Origin: Lachnospiraceae bacterium
Lineage (GTDB): Bacteria > Bacillota > Clostridia > Lachnospirales > Lachnospiraceae
Assembly: GCA_003520205.1 (NCBI GenBank)
Contig: DOVG01000188.1
Coordinates: forward strand, 1-6,653
Length of the DNA stretch: 6,653 nucleotides
Direction of reading: 5' to 3'
Shown here: positions 1-5,476 of the stretch, piece after piece
Layout: the number at the start of each line of letters is the position of its first letter
Numbering within the stretch: position 1 is the stretch's first letter
Program-made: the position numbers and the translations under genes
Notes under the pieces: generated by a model
Told to the model about the DNA's origin: nothing
The model's input: only the letters and a program-made list of their open reading frames with translations
Databases searched by the model: none

Positions 1-279
1 ATCAATCGGTTTAACAGATATATGACCATTTCCTCTTATGATATTTGCACCCAGACTGTTCAGACATCCAATAGTTGCCTCGATATCTTTAGAAGTATCA
101 GGGGTTATGATGTTTGTTTTTTCTTCAGACAGAGCAGCGGCAATAAGAAGACGATGCGCATGGGATTTGGATGCTATGGCACGAACGCTGCCCTTAACAG
201 AAGAGGAAACAGGATTAATGGTAATGGTGTCTGAATCCTTGTCAAAAGTTATTATATTATTATCTATAAGGTTATTCAT
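1..279 (-). CDS. aroA: 3-phosphoshikimate 1-carboxyvinyltransferase (EPSP synthase), N-terminal 93 codons, cut by window edge
   Basis: EPSP synthase joins shikimate-3-phosphate and phosphoenolpyruvate in the sixth step of the cytosolic shikimate pathway. Translating the minus strand from the ATG at 279-277 gives an open frame to the window edge. It contains the family signature SKSHAHRLLIAAALS at about residues 38-52, matching the conserved N-terminal P-(S/G)-(S/D)-K-S-x-(S/T)-x-R segment that contacts the substrate phosphate, although the usual Pro-Gly/Ser context is altered (RAIASKSHAHR). It is followed by a D-T-S-K-D-I-E-A-T stretch typical of the first repeat of the inside-out barrel. The gene starts 46 nt after the tyrA stop on the same strand, with no terminator between, so the two are probably co-transcribed. 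The ribosome binding site is modest (AGTAGGT, about 8 nt upstream) and lies inside an 18-bp sequence repeated elsewhere in the window. The C-terminal four fifths of the protein are not visible. Confidence 0.9.
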   Translation of the reverse strand, partial: MNNLIDNNIITFDKDSDTITINPVSSSVKGSVRAIASKSHAHRLLIAAALSEEKTNIITPDTSKDIEATIGCLNSLGANIIRGNGHISVKPID

Positions 280-295
280 ATATCTTACCTACTGA
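278..295 (-). repeat. 18-bp inverted-repeat copy A, overlapping the aroA ribosome binding site and start codon
   Basis: Read on the minus strand, TCAGTAGGTAAGATATAT ends with the AT of the aroA ATG. An identical 18-mer lies at 3626-3643 on the plus strand. The palindrome at 295-308 shares its first T. Confidence 0.85.
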
Positions 296-308
296 CTAGT
301 GCACTAGT
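295..308. repeat. Perfect 14-bp palindrome between tyrA and aroA
   Basis: ACTAGTGCACTAGT is its own reverse complement. It lies in the 46-nt tyrA-aroA gap and ends exactly where repeat copy A begins. No T-run follows on either strand, so it is not a standard terminator. Confidence 0.8.
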
Positions 309-325
309 TAATTCTTTTATAATTC

Positions 326-1459
326 TTAGATTCCGTCAACTTCTTCTTTGGCAACCTTTCCGTCGTGAAGAATGTCGTGAAGAAGCTTACTGTCATTAGT
401 TTCCAACGCCTTTTTATATTCGCCCAGATAATTGATGATAGTATCCAGCTCATAGATGAGATTATCCTTATTCTCCATAAAGATCTCTGTCCACATATCT
501 TCATTAAGCCAGGCAACTCTGGTCATATCTTTGTAGCTTCCGGCTGAAAAACCAAGATGTTCTCTTGCAGTTGGACTTTTTATATAAGCATTAGATACTA
601 TATGAGCCATTTCAGATGTAAATGCAATCATCTGATCGTGTCTGTCTGCACTAGTTACAGTAATACGGCCGAAGTTGCATGGTGCTAGGGCATCCTTGAT
701 ACGCTCGATAAGAAACATATCATAAGATTCATCAGGAACTATTATCATGGATGCATCCTTATAGAGTTTGCCGGTACTGTATTTGTATCCGGAGAATTTC
801 TTGCCTGCCATAGGATGTCCGCCGGCAAAGATGAATCCATTTTCCTTTGCTATAGGGAAGCATTCCTTGCAGATTCTTCTTTTTAATCCACCGGCATCTA
901 TTACAAGAGAACCTTTCTTGAAATTTTTGGCATTATTCTTAACAAAATCTATGATTGCCTGGTTGTAGAGAGAAATGATAACCAGGTCACAATCAGAGAG
1001 CCTGTTGCCTGAAGTATCTGCTACAGCATCCTGCTCATTAAGTATCAGTTCTCCATCCAGAGTTCCGTCCATCATGGCAAAATGTGTTGTAGCGGTGCTT
1101 CTGTTATACCCCAGAACTCTGGCGTTAGAATTCTCCTTATATGCTTTTGCAAAAGAACCGCCAATAAGACCGAGACCTATTATTCCGACTGTTTTTATGC
1201 CCGAACGGTGGAAGTCTCCGTCTTTATTTCTGGTTTTCTGATTTTCTTTTTTACCCGGATTTGTAATTCTGGTGACAGATTTTACTATATCAAGTGAACT
1301 GATCAGTTCGGTATCGAGCTTAGTAGTATCACCTATAATGCCAAGAATGGTCTGGAATTCACCGCGGGATAGCTGACAGCGCATTCCCTGTTCTTCAAAC
1401 CAGTTAGTAAGTCTTTCTATTTGTTCATCTGTAGCATTATTATCTAAGATTGCTATCAT
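326..1459 (-). CDS. tyrA: Prephenate dehydrogenase with N-terminal DAHP-synthase-type ferredoxin-like regulatory domain
   Basis: TyrA oxidatively decarboxylates prephenate to 4-hydroxyphenylpyruvate with NAD(P)+ in tyrosine biosynthesis in the cytosol. The 377-residue product has two parts. Residues 88-377 are the dehydrogenase: Rossmann motif GLGLIGGS (95-102), the GGHPMAGKKFSG segment (213-224) with the catalytic-type His215, the helical-domain ADRHDQMIAF...H stretch (271-286) and GSYKDMTRVA (307-316). Residues 1 to about 72 do not belong to this fold. They read like the N-terminal ferredoxin-like domain of type-I DAHP synthases (MIAIL..., LSRGE, GIIGDTTKLD, SLDIVKSV.RI.NPGK). In Thermotoga-type DAHP synthase that domain mediates feedback inhibition, so tyrosine control here is an inference. 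No C-terminal ACT domain is present, although many Firmicute TyrA proteins have one. A linker rich in K, N and R (70-87) joins the parts. The start is supported by AGGAGA 8 nt upstream. The gene heads an operon with aroA. Confidence 0.93.
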   Translation of the reverse strand: MIAILDNNATDEQIERLTNWFEEQGMRCQLSRGEFQTILGIIGDTTKLDTELISSLDIVKSVTRITNPGKKENQKTRNKDGDFHRSGIKTVGIIGLGLIGGSFAKAYKENSNARVLGYNRSTATTHFAMMDGTLDGELILNEQDAVADTSGNRLSDCDLVIISLYNQAIIDFVKNNAKNFKKGSLVIDAGGLKRRICKECFPIAKENGFIFAGGHPMAGKKFSGYKYSTGKLYKDASMIIVPDESYDMFLIERIKDALAPCNFGRITVTSADRHDQMIAFTSEMAHIVSNAYIKSPTAREHLGFSAGSYKDMTRVAWLNEDMWTEIFMENKDNLIYELDTIINYLGEYKKALETNDSKLLHDILHDGKVAKEEVDGI

Positions 1460-1466
1460 TTGTAAA

Positions 1467-1473
1467 ATCTCCT
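1467..1473 (-). promoter_or_regulatory. Ribosome binding site of tyrA
   Basis: On the minus strand, AGGAGAT is followed by a short TTTACAA-type spacer before the ATG at 1459. This fixes the tyrA start so that the extra N-terminal domain is part of the protein. Confidence 0.75.
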
Positions 1474-1539
1474 ATGAATAATTATTATAATCTTCCTTTC
1501 TAAAAAACATTGCTTTACTTTACTGCTTTAACGTAGTGA

Positions 1540-1568
1540 AGTATACGCCTGCTTTCTTTATTTGTCAA
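1540..1568 (-). promoter_or_regulatory. Sigma-A-type promoter of the tyrA-aroA operon
   Basis: On the minus strand, a perfect -35 TTGACA (1568-1563) and a -10 TATACT (1545-1540) are separated by exactly 17 nt. Transcription would start near 1533, giving an untranslated leader of about 74 nt. I see no riboswitch, T-box or terminator-like hairpin in that leader. Control of the pathway may therefore act on the promoter or on the enzyme. Confidence 0.75.
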
Positions 1569-1674
1569 GATGGTGTTCCACCGCCTCATTTCAGAGGCAA
1601 TAAATCGTGAATAGTGACAGTTGAAAAGAAATGATTCATGTGGTAACCTAATGACACGCTGAAATGACAACTGA

Positions 1675-1703
1675 TTTCGGCAGTTCAGTAAATGTAATAA
1701 TAT
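1675..1703 (+). promoter_or_regulatory. Possible promoter of the cation antiporter gene
   Basis: TTTCGG (1675-1680), a 17-nt spacer and TAATAT (1698-1703) precede the antiporter gene. The -10 is good and the -35 is weak. An imperfect hairpin (GCTGAAAT / ATTTCGGC, about 1659-1682) overlaps the -35 and could be an operator. The rest of the 1460-1729 divergent intergenic region holds only the tyrA promoter and two very short dyads (1572-1582 and 1583-1598) without T-runs. Confidence 0.35.
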
Positions 1704-1729
1704 GTTTAGGATAAAAGGGTATAACGAAA

Positions 1730-2677
1730 TTGGATATAATCATAAATCTTCTTAAAATTATAGTGGGTTTTATTCTCCTAATCAAGGGGGCTGACTTTTT
1801 TGTAGATGGAGCGGCTGCTATAGCTAAAAAACTTGGAGTTCCTCAAATAGTTATAGGACTTACCATAGTCGCTATGGGAACCAGTGCACCTGAAGCAGCA
1901 GTTAGTATCAGCGCAGCACTGAGAGGTAACAATGGAATATCGATAGGTAATGTTCTTGGAAGCAATATAATGAATATTATGCTGATTCTGGGGATTACGG
2001 CACTAATATCTGTACTTACAGTCAATAAAGATACAGTAAAGATTGATATTCCATTTATGATTATATCAACAATTATATTTGTTGCATGGGGATGTGTGGT
2101 CGGGAAGCTGACCAGGGTGACCGGAATCATATTTCTTGTGATGCTGGCAGGATATATAGGATATCTCATGTGGTATGCAAAGAGTCACGATGATGCAGGT
2201 GAAGAAACAAAGGATTTAAAACTATGGCTGATTCCTATCTTCATAATAGGTGGACTTGCAGCTATTATATATGGAAGTGATATCACCGTAGAAGGAGCTT
2301 CTTCAATCGCCAAAACCTTCGGTATTTCAGACAGAGTAATTGGTCTGACTATAGTTGCATTTGGTACATCCCTTCCAGAGCTTATGACATCGGTGACAGC
2401 TGCCAGAAAAGGAAATGTAGATCTTGCGATTGGAAATATAGTAGGAAGTAATATTTTTAATATATTATTTATTCTTGGTATAACGAGCGTGATAATAGAA
2501 CTGCCATATATATCTGAAGCGGCAAACTTTATGGTAGATGGATTTGTGGCGATTTTTGCAGCAGTTCTTCTGTGGATTCTTACATTTAAGAACAAGAGAC
2601 TTGGTCGCGCAGGAGGAGCAATAATGCTCGTGGTTTATGCAGGTTATTTTTTATACCTTTTACTGGTACAACGATAA
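1730..2677 (+). CDS. Calcium/sodium antiporter of the CaxA/YrbG (K+-dependent Na+/Ca2+ exchanger-like) family
   Basis: This is a cytoplasmic-membrane cation antiporter, by family a Ca2+/cation exchanger that expels Ca2+ using a Na+ or H+ gradient. The 315 residues are about the family's usual length and form roughly ten hydrophobic segments in two inverted halves. Both ion-binding alpha repeats are intact: GTSAPE (50-55) with GNVLGSN (73-79), and GTSLPE (212-217) with GNIVGSN (235-241). The conserved acidic residues are Glu54 and Glu216. A short charged loop (about 150-164) separates the halves. The start is a TTG at 1730, preceded by AAAAGGG 10 nt upstream. An in-frame TAA at 1712-1714 and the absence of any in-frame ATG before the first repeat exclude other starts. 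A nearby ATG at 1702 is out of frame. The exact ion specificity cannot be read from the sequence. The gene is divergent from tyrA and may be read through into the next gene, 83 nt downstream. Confidence 0.92.
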   Translation: MDIIINLLKIIVGFILLIKGADFFVDGAAAIAKKLGVPQIVIGLTIVAMGTSAPEAAVSISAALRGNNGISIGNVLGSNIMNIMLILGITALISVLTVNKDTVKIDIPFMIISTIIFVAWGCVVGKLTRVTGIIFLVMLAGYIGYLMWYAKSHDDAGEETKDLKLWLIPIFIIGGLAAIIYGSDITVEGASSIAKTFGISDRVIGLTIVAFGTSLPELMTSVTAARKGNVDLAIGNIVGSNIFNILFILGITSVIIELPYISEAANFMVDGFVAIFAAVLLWILTFKNKRLGRAGGAIMLVVYAGYFLYLLLVQR

Positions 2678-2743
2678 ATAATTAACTGACCCAATCGCTT
2701 GACTAAGTCTTAGAATCACGTAGGAAAAGTCTCGACATAGCCC

Positions 2744-2749
2744 AGGAGG
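2744..2749 (+). promoter_or_regulatory. Ribosome binding site of the three-helix membrane protein
   Basis: A perfect AGGAGG stands 11 nt upstream of the ATG at 2761. The spacing is slightly long. An ATG at 2750 is closer but out of frame and is not used. A TTGACT at about 2699-2704 could be a -35, but no convincing -10 follows. Confidence 0.65.
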
Positions 2750-2760
2750 ATGGTCTTCAA

Positions 2761-3561
2761 ATGGCATATCAATTGACCAGAAATGATGAAGAAAAAGCAG
2801 ATTCAATTGCATCGAATGAGGAAGCTGACTGGTATATCAAGAGTTGGGGAGAATATGAGACAACCTCAGCGGATGGCGGATTCCTGGATTCTTACAATTC
2901 ACTTAAACAGCAGATAGACTTTGTGGCAAGTGAGTATAGACAGCAAAAGAAAAGCATGGTAATGAGAAAGCAGGAGTTGGATGAAGATGTTAGAAAGAGC
3001 GTTATAACTACTGCACTTATTGCATTTTCACCTGCTATATATAATTTGTTCTTAATGATTCTGGCTTTTATAGGTGGACATTCAGGACTGATAAGTGTAT
3101 TCTTCGTTTTTCTATATATATTTGAACTTCTGGTATTCTTTGTAGCGGAGGCTTTACTTTTACCAGGTGCGATTCGGACTCTTATGAATCGTTTATGGCA
3201 GAAGAAATACTTGAATTCAGGAATAGAGAATATAGCTTATAGACGAAAGAATAATATTATTTCCTTTGATGATGAGAGAAGATTTTTAGATGAAAAGCTT
3301 GAAAACTATCAGATGTTCTGCCGCGAAGCGGAAGAAAATCAGTATGGGAAGGCGGATGGTTATTTCTCAAAGCTTGATACAAGTGAAATGATTCCTAAAC
3401 AAAAGGAAATACTGGGCAGGATGAGAATTTTGTCAAAATATGAGGATTATAGAGCTAGTGTGGTTGAGACAAGAAAAGAAGTCGGTGCCGGATGGCTGAT
3501 AATAGGCTTTTCGTTATTTGTTGGGATTTTAACAGTACTTCTAGTTCTAAAAAATACCTAA
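2761..3561 (+). CDS. Hypothetical membrane protein with two central and one C-terminal transmembrane helices
   Basis: I do not recognise this 266-residue protein. It begins with a charged, soluble stretch (1-78), rich in Glu, Asp, Lys and Gln and probably helical or coiled-coil around 45-78. Two long hydrophobic segments follow (about 81-104 and 108-134). A second soluble, acidic and basic helical region (about 136-238) comes next, and a single hydrophobic segment near the C-terminus (about 241-263) leaves only a three-residue tail. There is no signal peptide, catalytic motif or cysteine pair that I can name. Two soluble helical regions around a membrane hairpin suggest a scaffold or shape/division-related protein, but that is only a guess. 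The gene has its own good ribosome binding site and lies 83 nt after the antiporter gene on the same strand, so co-transcription is possible. Codon use looks like its neighbours. Confidence 0.8.
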   Translation: MAYQLTRNDEEKADSIASNEEADWYIKSWGEYETTSADGGFLDSYNSLKQQIDFVASEYRQQKKSMVMRKQELDEDVRKSVITTALIAFSPAIYNLFLMILAFIGGHSGLISVFFVFLYIFELLVFFVAEALLLPGAIRTLMNRLWQKKYLNSGIENIAYRRKNNIISFDDERRFLDEKLENYQMFCREAEENQYGKADGYFSKLDTSEMIPKQKEILGRMRILSKYEDYRASVVETRKEVGAGWLIIGFSLFVGILTVLLVLKNT

Positions 3562-3563
3562 AT

Positions 3564-3593
3564 CCGTTGAATGTTGCAAATATTCAGGATTTT
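3564..3593 (+). terminator. Weak possible terminator after the membrane protein gene
   Basis: TGAAT (3568-3572) and ATTCA (3582-3586) form a short stem with a 9-nt loop. CC/GG pairing extends it across a 2-nt bulge, and ATTTTGT follows. The stem is short and overlaps the next promoter, so this is only tentative. Confidence 0.25.
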
Positions 3594-3603
3594 GTGTTAT
3601 TAT
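3574..3603 (+). promoter_or_regulatory. Promoter of the aminotransferase gene, extended -10
   Basis: TTGCAA (3574-3579) and TATTAT (3598-3603) are 18 nt apart, and a TGT directly before the -10 forms an extended -10. The start would fall near 3610, giving a leader of about 90 nt. A dyad sits at that start (3610-3629), followed by an 18-bp sequence shared with the aroA start region. Confidence 0.6.
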
Positions 3604-3609
3604 GTATTG

Positions 3610-3629
3610 CTGAAATTGTAACAATTCAG
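3610..3629. promoter_or_regulatory. Inverted repeat at the predicted transcription start: operator or 5' hairpin
   Basis: CTGA-A-ATTGT-A-ACAAT-TCAG forms nine complementary pairs with one bulged A. The inner AATTGT-A-ACAATT (3614-3626) is exact. Its position at the predicted start fits either a repressor site or a hairpin at the 5' end of the mRNA. It directly abuts the 18-bp repeat. Confidence 0.45.
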
Positions 3630-3643
3630 TAGGTAAGATATAT
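3626..3643 (+). repeat. 18-bp inverted-repeat copy B in the aminotransferase leader
   Basis: TCAGTAGGTAAGATATAT is identical to copy A upstream of aroA but on the opposite strand. It begins at the last T of the AATTGT-A-ACAATT dyad, mirroring the palindrome-plus-repeat layout at copy A. Its AGGTAA is followed by a TTG that opens an 11-codon micro-frame (3643-3678). Confidence 0.85.
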
Positions 3644-3686
3644 TGCGCTCGGACCTGCTGAGTATTTATATAGAATAATAATAGAT

Positions 3687-3691
3687 GGAGG
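3687..3691 (+). promoter_or_regulatory. Ribosome binding site that sets the aminotransferase start at 3700
   Basis: GGAGG lies 8 nt before the ATG at 3700. The in-frame ATG at 3685 overlaps this site and has no ribosome binding site of its own, so 3700 is the likely start. Confidence 0.8.
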
Positions 3692-3699
3692 AATGTTCG

Positions 3700-4989
3700 A
3701 TGAAGGCATATGCAGAAATGTCAAAGGAAGAGCTGGCACAGGAAATACAGTCTCTCAAAAAAGAATACAAGAAATATCAGGAAATGGATCTCAGACTTGA
3801 TATGAGCCGCGGTAAGCCATGTCGTGAGCAGCTGGATATATCTATGGGAATGATGGATGCACTTAATTCCGAAGCTGATCTGTCATGTGAAGATGGTACA
3901 GACTGCCGTAACTATGGAGTGCTTACAGGTATAGAAGAGGCAAAGGTATTACTTGGTGATATGATGGAGAATAATCCTGACAATATCATCATATATGGAA
4001 ATTCATCTCTGAATGTAATGTATGATACTATTGCAAGAGCTATGACACATGGTATTCTTGGAAATACTCCGTGGTGCAAGCTGGATAAGGTTAAGTTCCT
4101 TTGTCCTGTTCCAGGATATGACAGACATTTTGCTATAACAGAGTATTTTGGAATCGAAATGATACCTGTACCTATGTCTCCAGAAGGTCCGGATATGGAT
4201 ATGATAGAAAAGCTTGTATCTGAGGATGATGCTATCAAGGGTATATGGTGTGTTCCAAAGTATTCAAACCCTCAGGGATATTCATATTCAGATGAAACAG
4301 TTAGCAGATTTGCTCGTCTGAAGCCGGCGGCAAATGATTTCAGAATCTTCTGGGATAATGCTTATGGTATCCATCATTTATATGAAGATAAAGAGGATTA
4401 TCTGGTTGAGATACTTGCAGAGTGTAAAAAGGTCGGAAATCCTGATATGGTATATAAATTTGCATCTACATCAAAGATATCATTTCCGGGAAGTGGTATA
4501 GCTGCACTTGCAACATCTCCAAATAACATGGAAGATATACTTAAGCAGTTAACTCATCAGACGATAGGGCATGATAAGGTTAATCAGCTTCGCCATGTGA
4601 GATTCTTTAAGGATATTCATGGTATGACAGAACATATGAAGAAGCATGCTGCTATCATCAGACCAAAGTTTGAGGCTGTACTTCAGACTCTGGATAACAG
4701 GCTCGGTGGTTTAGGAATTGGTGAATGGACCAGACCAATCGGAGGATATTTCATAAGTTTTGATGCGCTTGAAGGATGTGCTAAAGCAATAGTTGATAAG
4801 GCTAAGAAGGCTGGTGTTATTATGACAACAGCTGGAGCAACATGGCCATATGGAAAAGATCCTCATGATTCAAATATCCGTATAGCTCCAACATATCCTA
4901 CGCTTGAAGATCTTAAACTTGCAGCTGAACTTTTCACGCTCTGTGTAAAGCTTGTCAGCGCAGAGAAAATATATTCTGAAAAGGAATAG
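3700..4989 (+). CDS. PLP-dependent class I aminotransferase, aspartate aminotransferase subgroup 1c type
   Basis: This cytosolic pyridoxal-phosphate enzyme probably interconverts aspartate and 2-oxoglutarate with oxaloacetate and glutamate. Numbered from the ATG at 3700 (429 residues), the fold-type-I residues are visible: Asn190 in SNPQG, Asp219 and Tyr222 in FWDNAYG, the PLP lysine Lys259 in STSKISFPG, and Arg394 in NIRIAPTYP for the substrate carboxylate. The N-terminal signature LRLDMSRGKPCREQLDIS (about 31-48) and the length match the AspT-type group known from actinobacteria and clostridia rather than the AspC or AspB groups. Activity on aromatic 2-oxo acids is possible: tyrA supplies hydroxyphenylpyruvate close by. 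The gene has its own promoter and terminator. ATG 3685 would add five residues but overlaps the ribosome binding site. Confidence 0.92.
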   Translation: MKAYAEMSKEELAQEIQSLKKEYKKYQEMDLRLDMSRGKPCREQLDISMGMMDALNSEADLSCEDGTDCRNYGVLTGIEEAKVLLGDMMENNPDNIIIYGNSSLNVMYDTIARAMTHGILGNTPWCKLDKVKFLCPVPGYDRHFAITEYFGIEMIPVPMSPEGPDMDMIEKLVSEDDAIKGIWCVPKYSNPQGYSYSDETVSRFARLKPAANDFRIFWDNAYGIHHLYEDKEDYLVEILAECKKVGNPDMVYKFASTSKISFPGSGIAALATSPNNMEDILKQLTHQTIGHDKVNQLRHVRFFKDIHGMTEHMKKHAAIIRPKFEAVLQTLDNRLGGLGIGEWTRPIGGYFISFDALEGCAKAIVDKAKKAGVIMTTAGATWPYGKDPHDSNIRIAPTYPTLEDLKLAAELFTLCVKLVSAEKIYSEKE

Positions 4990-4999
4990 TTTATAAATT

Positions 5000-5034
5000 A
5001 AAAGGTGCCACTTTCTGAAGTGACACCTTTTTTG
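5000..5034. terminator. Strong, probably bidirectional rho-independent terminator between aminotransferase and xre genes
   Basis: AAAGGTG-C-CACTT, loop TCTG, AAGTG-A-CACCTTT forms a 12-pair stem with one C/A mismatch. T6 follows on the plus strand. The minus strand has TTTTAATTTA after the same stem, so it can end the convergent repressor transcript too. Confidence 0.9.
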
Positions 5035-5083
5035 TACGCTTGGATAGATACTATTCTGTAAATATAAAATCTTCTCAACTTAG

Positions 5084-5302
5084 TCATATATATCTTTTCT
5101 TCTTTTTGGTTTGACCTAACAGATAATCTATACTGACATTGTAGTAATTTGCCAGACTAATAAGTATAGATGTAGGAATATCCCTTGTTCCTGTTTCGTA
5201 ATGAGAATAAGCTCTTTGAGATATATGGAGAATATCAGCAACCTGCTGTTGAGTTAGATCATTATCTTCACGAATATTTCTAATGTTAATATAAATGCTC
5301 AT
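5084..5302 (-). CDS. Small Xre/Cro-CI family helix-turn-helix transcriptional regulator
   Basis: This is a 72-residue single-domain DNA-binding protein of the Xre (HTH_3) family. The five-helix lambda-repressor fold is recognisable: IRNIREDNDLTQQQVADIL (7-25) covers helices 1 and 2, and SQRAYSHYETG (28-38) is the recognition helix and turn. TRDIPTSILISLANYYNVSIDYLLG (39-63) forms helices 4 and 5, followed by a basic KKKK tail. No sensor or oligomerisation domain is present, as in many small regulators of phage, toxin-antitoxin or defence modules. The ribosome binding site is weak (AGGT about 8 nt upstream). The gene is convergent with the aminotransferase and divergent from the leader RNA/Rpn unit. 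A dyad with a second identical copy lies 28-45 nt upstream, so autorepression and control of the divergent promoter are plausible. Confidence 0.9.
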   Translation of the reverse strand: MSIYINIRNIREDNDLTQQQVADILHISQRAYSHYETGTRDIPTSILISLANYYNVSIDYLLGQTKKKKRYI

Positions 5303-5330
5303 AAAAAATACCTATTTGAACCAATGGTTA

Positions 5331-5347
5331 ATAGTGATGATACTATT
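5331..5347. promoter_or_regulatory. Candidate operator 1 (ATAGT-N6-ACTATT)
   Basis: ATAGT-GATGAT-ACTATT, with an additional A on the left giving six-base arms, lies between the xre start and its predicted promoter. The same half-sites at the same spacing recur at 5406-5422. Repressor binding here would block xre transcription. Confidence 0.5.
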
Positions 5348-5358
5348 TTAAAATAAAA

Positions 5359-5386
5359 AGTATAAAAGTAATCTCCATAGAACAAA
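5359..5386 (-). promoter_or_regulatory. Possible promoter of the xre gene
   Basis: On the minus strand a -10 TATACT (5364-5359) is preceded at 16 nt by a weak -35 TTTGTT (5386-5381). Transcription would start near 5352, just before the dyad at 5331-5347. A second -10-like TAAAAT (5350-5345) overlaps that dyad. Confidence 0.4.
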
Positions 5387-5405
5387 ATGGACTTAATTTA
5401 AACCT

Positions 5406-5422
5406 ATAGTTTAAAGACTATT
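5406..5422. promoter_or_regulatory. Candidate operator 2 (ATAGT-N6-ACTATT)
   Basis: ATAGT-TTAAAG-ACTATT repeats the half-sites and 6-nt spacing of operator 1 with an unrelated core. It lies about 20 nt upstream of the -35 of the leader RNA promoter, where a regulator could affect that promoter. Confidence 0.5.
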
Positions 5423-5442
5423 CCAAAATCTAAATATTGGGG

Positions 5443-5470
5443 TTGCGGATTAAAGAAAAGGATTTATAAT
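5443..5470 (+). promoter_or_regulatory. Promoter of the leader RNA / Rpn unit
   Basis: TTGCGG (5443-5448) and a perfect TATAAT (5465-5470) are separated by 16 nt. The predicted start, about 5477, coincides with the first stem of the structured leader at 5476-5519, which supports both calls. Confidence 0.6.
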
Positions 5471-5476
5471 GAAATA

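Noticed and set aside
22..295. Two open frames on the plus strand at the left edge
   Set aside because: They lie opposite the clear aroA N-terminus, lack ribosome binding sites and resemble no protein.
304..1297. Additional frames on both strands over tyrA
   Set aside because: They are shadows of the tyrA reading frame, with compositions unlike real proteins.
1460..1533. Possible T-box or riboswitch in the tyrA leader
   Set aside because: The leader is only about 74 nt and has no terminator hairpin or recognisable aptamer core.
1572..1598. Adjacent short hairpins GGTG-TTC-CACC and GCCTC-ATTTCA-GAGGC between the divergent promoters
   Set aside because: The stems have only four and five pairs, no T-run follows, and they lie upstream of the tyrA promoter. 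They do not support a terminator or riboswitch.
1843..2595. Two long minus-strand frames opposite the antiporter gene
   Set aside because: Their Ile/Ser/Pro-rich composition mirrors the two hydrophobic repeats of the antiporter, and they have no start signals.
3685..3699. Upstream ATG as the aminotransferase start
   Set aside because: It overlaps the GGAGG that serves the ATG at 3700 and has no ribosome binding site of its own.
3912..4238. Minus-strand frame of 108 codons inside the aminotransferase gene
   Set aside because: It is antisense to conserved aminotransferase sequence and has no ribosome binding site.
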